Below are positions 32,330 to 36,489 of a DNA stretch of 36,489 nt, one piece after another (the stretch's first letter is position 1; each line of letters opens with the position of its first letter). Both the position numbers and the translations under genes were made by a program. The notes below the pieces were generated by a model. It was given only the letters and a program-made list of their open reading frames with translations. It did no database searches and was not told the origin of the DNA. The DNA is from Candidatus Woesearchaeota archaeon (GTDB taxonomy: Archaea > Nanobdellota > Nanobdellia > Woesearchaeales > UBA11576). Location: NCBI GenBank assembly GCA_018668595.1, contig JABJCP010000043.1, forward strand, positions 1-36,489, given 5' to 3'.

Positions 32330-33031
32330 TCACACAACATCAATTTTGGGTAAACATTTTTTTATGTCTTCTAACATTTCTTCTTCGTGTCCTGCACCCA
32401 CTACTGCAACCACACTTCCTGAATGCATTTTCATTATTTTTGCTATATGTTTTGCCATGAATTTATTTCTTTCAGAAATCAAAACTTTGTAAATTCCAGG
32501 ATATCTTACTTTAAGTTGTTTCATCATTTTCCGAATTAATTTTTTATCTGGAACTCCTCTTAAATCAAATTTATCTAAACCCCATTTTTCCATTTCTGAT
32601 TTTTTGAAAAAGAGCATTCTAAATATATCTGCAAAAACTCTCATTTTTTCTTTGAATTTGAAATTTTTTGATAATCTTTTTAAAGTAATTTCTATATTTT
32701 GATCTACTAAATATACTTGTGCTCCTTGTTTGTGCGCAACAACCACTGCAGTTTTCATATCAGCTCCAGGTTGTACTCTGACTATTTCTCCAACTTTTTT
32801 TTGAGCCCAACCACCAAGAACTGCAAAGAAATATCCTGTAATTCCTATTTTAAGAATATCTTGTAAATTTATTTTATTTTTCTGTTTACTCATTAAACTC
32901 TGTAATCTTACGTGATCTAATTCTACTGCTACTGCTTCAGGCTCTAAGCTCTTAATAGTTTCTTTAATCTCTTTTACACTTTGTAAAGATACATGACTTG
33001 TACCTATAATTGTAAGGTTTTTATATTTCAT
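32330..33031 (-). CDS. TraB/PrgY domain protein
   Basis: The protein has 233 residues from the ATG at 33031. NLTIIGTSHVSLQSVKEIKE at the N-terminus, AVAVELDHVRLQSL, the QVYLVDQNIEITLKRL segment and VVAVVGAGHEEEMLEDI at the end are the conserved TraB motifs (GTSHVS, ELD, GAGH). Full-length archaeal relatives often have extra membrane helices after this domain, which are missing here. The family is related to pheromone-processing PrgY and gumN/TIKI-type hydrolases; its archaeal substrate is unknown. The ORF could be extended to 33067, but GGAG just before 33031 supports the shorter form. Confidence 0.88.
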   Translation of the reverse strand: MKYKNLTIIGTSHVSLQSVKEIKETIKSLEPEAVAVELDHVRLQSLMSKQKNKINLQDILKIGITGYFFAVLGGWAQKKVGEIVRVQPGADMKTAVVVAHKQGAQVYLVDQNIEITLKRLSKNFKFKEKMRVFADIFRMLFFKKSEMEKWGLDKFDLRGVPDKKLIRKMMKQLKVRYPGIYKVLISERNKFMAKHIAKIMKMHSGSVVAVVGAGHEEEMLEDIKKCLPKIDVV

Positions 33032-33142
33032 TTTTAAAAGTCTCCTAGTAAATTGCTTTCTAAACAAGTATGTTAGGCATATTTATTATTTAAATACATA
33101 TTGAAAGGTTTTAAATATTCCTATTCTTATATAATAATAAAA

Positions 33143-33150
33143 TTTATAAA
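33143..33150 (+). promoter_or_regulatory. TATA box of the PRC-barrel gene
   Basis: TTTATAAA gives a predicted start near 33175 and a leader of about 33 nt that contains the ribosome site at 33196-33202. Confidence 0.5.
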
Positions 33151-33195
33151 GGTATTTAATTTATTAAATCTATATTAAAAATTATAATTATATTT

Positions 33196-33202
33196 GGAGG
33201 GG
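33196..33202 (+). promoter_or_regulatory. Strong Shine-Dalgarno of the PRC-barrel gene
   Basis: GGAGGGG ends five bases before the ATG at 33208, one of the best ribosome sites in the window, and suggests high expression. Confidence 0.7.
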
Positions 33203-33207
33203 TTATC

Positions 33208-33489
33208 ATGTTAAAAATGCATAAAATTGGTGAATCGTACGATATGAAGGTATTTACAGATGCTGGGGATTATTTTGGTGATATTGAAGAGGCTATTTTA
33301 ACAAAAACTAAAGTTGCTGGATGGCGTGTTCGTGCAACAAAGAGTAGTTTTTTAGCAAAAGTTCTAGGATCTGCTAAAGGAGTTATTGTTCCACACCAGC
33401 TTGTAAAGGCTATTGGCGATATTATGATTATTAGTAAAGCTGCAGTTCCTAATTACGGAACTGAAGAAGATGAAATGGCAGCAGTATAA
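33208..33489 (+). CDS. PRC-barrel domain protein
   Basis: The protein has 93 residues. The PRC-barrel pattern is seen in MKVFTDAGDYFGDIEEAILT (strand, Asp-Ala-Gly turn, FGDIEE), the KVAGWRVRATKSSFLAKVLG middle and the KGVIVPHQLVKAIGDIMII end strand. Single-domain PRC proteins occur in archaea; the fold is also found in RimM, photosynthetic reaction centre H and CdvA, where it mediates protein contacts. No CdvB/ESCRT gene is in the window, so a cell-division role is not shown. The C-terminus is short and acidic. Confidence 0.85.
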   Translation: MLKMHKIGESYDMKVFTDAGDYFGDIEEAILTKTKVAGWRVRATKSSFLAKVLGSAKGVIVPHQLVKAIGDIMIISKAAVPNYGTEEDEMAAV

Positions 33490-33542
33490 TTATTTTCTTT
33501 TTTTCTAATTAATTGTTCAAATATAAAAAAAGAGGTGTTTTA

Positions 33543-33992
33543 GTGTTTATTGAATTTATATCAAACAAGATTGTGATTTCTATTTTTTTTACAATATTTA
33601 TTTCTCATTTAATAAAATTTATAATTAATAGTTCAGAAAATAAAAAATTAGAGTGGTGGTCTTGGATCGATACTGGAGGTATGCCTTCTTCACATTCTGC
33701 AATCACAGCAGCTCTTGCCATTAGCATAGGTATTTTTGAAGGAATAAATTCAACGCTATTTATTGTCGCATTTATATTTGCAGGAGTTACTATCAGAGAC
33801 GCAATTGGAGTAAGAAGAACAGTCGACAAACTAATTTCATGCGTAAATAAAATTGTTGCATCTAGAAAAATAAAAGTCACGCACATAAAAACTATTGCAG
33901 GCCATACACCTATTCAAGTTCTTATAGGTGCATCATTAGGAATATTAGTTCCGATAATTGTTTTTTTTGTTACTAAAAGTTTAGGTTACTAA
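33543..33992 (+). CDS. DUF212 (divergent PAP2-like) membrane phosphatase-like protein
   Basis: The protein has 149 residues from a GTG at 33543 with AGAGGTG six bases upstream; an in-frame TTG 30 bases earlier has no such support. The family signature DTGGMPSSHSAITAALA (about 43-59) contains the Pro-Ser-Ser-His-Ser of PAP2-like active sites. TIRDAIGVRRTVDKL and IAGHTPIQVLIGASLGI complete the pattern. Four membrane segments are predicted. Its location just ahead of three polar-lipid genes on the same strand suggests a lipid-phosphate phosphatase, but the substrate is inference. Confidence 0.85.
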   Translation: MFIEFISNKIVISIFFTIFISHLIKFIINSSENKKLEWWSWIDTGGMPSSHSAITAALAISIGIFEGINSTLFIVAFIFAGVTIRDAIGVRRTVDKLISCVNKIVASRKIKVTHIKTIAGHTPIQVLIGASLGILVPIIVFFVTKSLGY

Positions 33993-34039
33993 ACAACAAC
34001 TGAAAAAAATAAAAAAGTAAAAAAAAGTAAATAAATAAA

Positions 34040-34678
34040 ATGATATTAGAATTGATTTTGATTATTGCATCTATTTTAGTATTTTTATTAATAATATTTG
34101 TTCTATTTTGGCAGCTTTATTTTCTTAGAAATCCAAAACGTACAGCGCCAAAAGGCAATAATTTAGTTAGTCCTGCTGACGGAAAAATTGCATTTATTAA
34201 AGAATTTAGCGAACTAAATAAATTAGTACATAAAAAACACAAAAATAAGGTAACAACCCTACTATCTGATGTTGCAAAAAGCGGTTATGCTATTTTAATT
34301 GTTATGACTCCATTTGATGTGCATTATCAAAGAGCCCCTATTAAGGGAGCTGTTAAAAATATAAAATATTCAAAAGGTAGTTTTCTTAATGCAGTTAAAA
34401 ATCCTGAAAAATTTGATACTATTCAAAACGAAAAAAATGAAATTTTGTTCAAATCAGAAATTGGAAGTGTTAAAGTGGTTCAAATTGCAGGAGTTCTTGC
34501 TCGTCGTATAAATTGTTTTGTAAAACAACAACAAACAGTCAATAAAGGTAAATTAATAGGTTTAATTAATTTGGGTAGTCAAGTTTTATTGGTTTTTCCC
34601 AAAAAAAAGAATTTAAAAATTAAAGTTAAAAAAAATCAAAGGGTGATGAGCGGTGAAACAGTTATCGCAAAGTATTAA
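34040..34678 (+). CDS. asd: Archaetidylserine decarboxylase (PSD-A family)
   Basis: The protein has 212 residues. A double hydrophobic segment (about 3-29) is followed by FLRNPKRTAPKGNNLVSPAD, the conserved PSD-A start (R-N-P and SPADG). MTPFDVHYQRAPIKG is the substrate-region motif. The self-cleavage site is INLGSQV, with Gly 179-Ser 180; the Ser becomes the pyruvoyl group. Most relatives have Thr or Ser next (LGST, GSS) and this has Gln. It converts archaetidylserine to archaetidylethanolamine. The next gene begins 26 bases before its stop. Confidence 0.92.
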   Translation: MILELILIIASILVFLLIIFVLFWQLYFLRNPKRTAPKGNNLVSPADGKIAFIKEFSELNKLVHKKHKNKVTTLLSDVAKSGYAILIVMTPFDVHYQRAPIKGAVKNIKYSKGSFLNAVKNPEKFDTIQNEKNEILFKSEIGSVKVVQIAGVLARRINCFVKQQQTVNKGKLIGLINLGSQVLLVFPKKKNLKIKVKKNQRVMSGETVIAKY

Positions 34679-35360
34679 ACAGATTAAAACAAAAAATATT
34701 AGAAAAATTAAGAATATCAAACAAAAGAATATTGATAAAATTAAAACCATTAAAAAAAAGAATATTAAGAACATAAAAAAAATTAAAGAAAATATTAAGA
34801 ATCTTAATAGCATTACTATTCAATTTAAAAAACGTATTAAATTAGATGATCTTAATTTTTTAAAACTGGTTAAACTTGCGGATTTTATTACTTGGGCTAA
34901 TGCGGGTTGTGGTTTGCTTGCAATGTTATTTGCTTTTGAAAATCTTTTTACTGCTGCTGCAATTTTTCTTTTAGTTGCTGTTTTTTTTGATTTTTTAGAC
35001 GGCAAAATTGCCAGACTATCAAAAAAGAAAAGAACAAATTCTATGGGTGAAGAACTCGATTCACTCGCAGATACTGTGTCATTTGGTGTTGCACCTATTG
35101 TATTTATATTTTTTTATTTACAACCTCAACACTGGTATTATTATTTTATTTATATAATATTTTTATCAGCAGGTATTTTTCGTTTAGCAAGATTTAATAC
35201 ATTTCCTCTTGAAAAATATGTTGGTTTACCCATAACAATAAGCGGACTTTTAATCCCTTTATTATATTTCATAGGTGTTCCTCCCTTAATTTTTCCAGTA
35301 GTGCTTTTGGTTTTATCAATTTTAATGATTGCAAGTTTCAAATTTACAAGACCGTTTTGA
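34653..35360 (+). CDS. Archaetidylserine synthase-like CDP-alcohol phosphatidyltransferase
   Basis: The protein has 235 residues. Residues 1 to about 60 are an odd Lys/Ile/Asn-rich stretch with KNIKxIK-type repeats. A membrane domain with the CDP-alcohol motif follows: D113, D116-G117, A120-R121, G132, D136 and D140. The spacing between Arg and Gly is ten residues where the family consensus has eight, caused by extra Lys/Arg (RLSKKKRTNSMG). LDSLADTVSFGVAP is the serine-type (PssA-like) signature. It joins serine to CDP-archaeol. The GTG at 34653 overlaps asd; no later ATG lies before the conserved part, so the N-terminal stretch seems to be translated. Confidence 0.88.
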   Translation: MKQLSQSIKQIKTKNIRKIKNIKQKNIDKIKTIKKKNIKNIKKIKENIKNLNSITIQFKKRIKLDDLNFLKLVKLADFITWANAGCGLLAMLFAFENLFTAAAIFLLVAVFFDFLDGKIARLSKKKRTNSMGEELDSLADTVSFGVAPIVFIFFYLQPQHWYYYFIYIIFLSAGIFRLARFNTFPLEKYVGLPITISGLLIPLLYFIGVPPLIFPVVLLVLSILMIASFKFTRPF

Positions 35361-35369
35361 GGTATACTA

Positions 35370-35936
35370 ATGAGTTTAAACATAACTTTAATGAATTTTA
35401 TTATTTTTATTGCAAGTGCTATTTATTTTATTATTCCTTGCCTATCTAATTCAGCTCCAGTTCTATTTAGAAAATTAAATTTTCTTAATTACCCTGTTGA
35501 TTTCAATAAAAAATTAAATAGTAAACCTATTTTTGGTAAAAATAAAACTTTTAGAGGTTTTTTCTTTGGAATTTTAACAGGTATTGTTATTGTGGGAATC
35601 CAAACCTTACTTTATCAATTTCCTGTTTTCAAAATAATAAGTCTTATCCCTTATAATCAAATTAATTTTGTTTTATTAGGTTTTCTTTATGGGTTTGGTT
35701 GTTTGTTTGGGGATTTAGTTGAAAGTTTTGTAAAACGTAGATTTAATATTAAACCAGGAGGAATATTTTTTCCATGGGATCAATTAGATTTACTAATTGG
35801 TGCCTTAATTTTCGTTAGTATCACATATGTTCCCCCTATAGAAATTATTGTTTTTCTAATCATTGCAGTACCTATTTTCCACATTGCATTTAATTATTTA
35901 GGATATTATTTAGGATTGCAAAAAGAAAAGTGGTAA
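35370..35936 (+). CDS. carS: CDP-archaeol synthase
   Basis: The protein has 188 residues. IFGKNKTFRGFFFG (about 54-67) and GDLVESFVKRRFNIKPGG (about 114-131), followed by FFPWDQLD, are the CarS signatures, and about five membrane segments surround them. It activates unsaturated archaeol phosphate (digeranylgeranylglyceryl phosphate) with CTP to CDP-archaeol, which the upstream gene then uses. GAGGT at the end of the preceding gene is its ribosome site, so the two are coupled. Confidence 0.94.
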   Translation: MSLNITLMNFIIFIASAIYFIIPCLSNSAPVLFRKLNFLNYPVDFNKKLNSKPIFGKNKTFRGFFFGILTGIVIVGIQTLLYQFPVFKIISLIPYNQINFVLLGFLYGFGCLFGDLVESFVKRRFNIKPGGIFFPWDQLDLLIGALIFVSITYVPPIEIIVFLIIAVPIFHIAFNYLGYYLGLQKEKW

Positions 35937-36032
35937 AAATAAATAAAATGAAAAGTGAATATAATAATGATTAAATTATAATACTACTAATAATACTCTC
36001 AATAATAATAATAATTTTATTAAAATAATAAT

Positions 36033-36489
36033 CTAATCAGATACTATTTTTTCGATTTCTTTTATAGTAGTTTCTTCAACAGTTAGAAAAAGAGAGTTTA
36101 GTCCTTCTTTTATTTCTCCACCTGAAATCATGTGATGTGTTTTAGGAAATACCATCCATTTTTTATCAAGTCTGGAAAATGGATTTGCAAAAAATATAAT
36201 TAAATTTTTAATTTCTATTAATCGATCCCAATGCTTTAATAATTCTTTAAAATTCTCTTTAGTATTATAAACAACTAATGCTTTATTTGAAAATTCATCT
36301 GATTCCAACTTTTGAATTGATTCAATAAATTCAGAACTAAATGGTTCAATATAATAACAAGTGGTTTTATCTGTTTGTTCTACAATAACTTGTTCTCCTT
36401 GCTCTTCAATTTTTTTTATTCTTTTAAGCATTAAATCTCTATTTTGAAGATATCTAATCAACCACTGCACAAGGTATTTTCTCGCATCC
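36033..36489 (-). CDS. Conserved-looking hypothetical protein, 5' end outside the window
   Basis: The frame stays open to the last base of the window (DARKYLVQWLIRYLQNRD at the visible start), so the GTG at 36470 is probably internal and the gene continues beyond 36489. About 151 residues are seen. WLIRYLQNRDLMLKRIKKIE is an amphipathic helix, followed by alternating strands and helices (ALVVYNTKENFKELLKHWDR, LIIFFANPFSRLDKKWMVFP) and a THHMISGGEIKEGLNSLF segment. I recall similar uncharacterised proteins in DPANN genomes, but know no function. It is convergent with carS across a 97-base A/T-rich spacer. Confidence 0.65.
   Translation of the reverse strand, partial: DARKYLVQWLIRYLQNRDLMLKRIKKIEEQGEQVIVEQTDKTTCYYIEPFSSEFIESIQKLESDEFSNKALVVYNTKENFKELLKHWDRLIEIKNLIIFFANPFSRLDKKWMVFPKTHHMISGGEIKEGLNSLFLTVEETTIKEIEKIVSD

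Noticed and set aside
32300-32345. A C/D box guide RNA (CTGA followed by GTGATGA)
   Set aside because: The terminal C and D boxes are missing at proper distances, and the stretch overlaps the end of the TraB-domain gene.

Overview
The window is archaeal chromosome. It holds a long S10/spc-type ribosomal protein operon in archaeal order, with eukaryote-type members (eL32, eL19, eS4), aIF1 and the RNase P protein Rpp29. It also carries a Hef helicase-nuclease, a fused PriS-PriL primase, CDP-archaeol synthase, and TATA boxes about 25-28 bp upstream of many start codons. The very low GC content, the short single-domain proteins and the fused primase suggest a DPANN archaeon (Woesearchaeota/Pacearchaeota-like). 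That placement is inference, because no tree could be built.

Layout. (1) 1-5.1 kb: the 3' end of an Lrp/AsnC-like gene, a 435-base non-coding stretch with several stem-loops, an EgtD-like methyltransferase with a long unrecognised N-terminal half, a convergent ParA-type ATPase, and a radical SAM protein with an off-pattern CX4CX2C motif. (2) 5.1-21.1 kb, all minus strand: uL3-uL4-uL23-uL2-uS19-uL22-uS3-uL29-aIF1-Rpp29-uS17-uL14-uL24-eS4-uL5-uS14-uS8-uL6-eL32-eL19-uL18-uS5-uL30-uL15-SecY, then a DUF106 YidC-like insertase. Many genes overlap by 1-4 nt or nearly touch. Several of these proteins carry long charged tails. (3) 21.1-21.5 kb: a gene-free stretch with a promoter for the operon, a candidate plus-strand small RNA ending in a hairpin plus six T, and 17-nt direct repeats. 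(4) 21.5-28.7 kb: an unrecognised possible RNase H-fold protein, the fused primase, HtpX, a stand-alone Lrp-type ligand domain, Hef and a zinc-ribbon protein. (5) 28.8-33.5 kb: small or membrane genes (ZIP transporter, metallo-beta-lactamase fold hydrolase, an M50-like protein without its HExxH motif, TraB domain, PRC-barrel). (6) 33.5-35.9 kb, plus strand: a polar-lipid cluster of a DUF212 phosphatase-like protein, archaetidylserine decarboxylase, archaetidylserine synthase and CDP-archaeol synthase. The window ends inside another minus-strand gene.

How the parts fit. The big operon makes the ribosome and the Sec translocon, with DUF106 as the membrane-insertion partner. PriSL and Hef serve replication and fork repair. 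The lipid cluster forms a pathway from unsaturated archaeol phosphate through CDP-archaeol and archaetidylserine to archaetidylethanolamine. The most interesting unexplained items are the two candidate structured RNAs (about 511-645 and 21273-21382), the pseudo-M50 protein, the CX4CX2C radical SAM enzyme, the long N-terminal half of the EgtD-like protein, the ERK-to-ELK change in Hef, and a palindromic TATA box that may serve two divergent leaderless genes.
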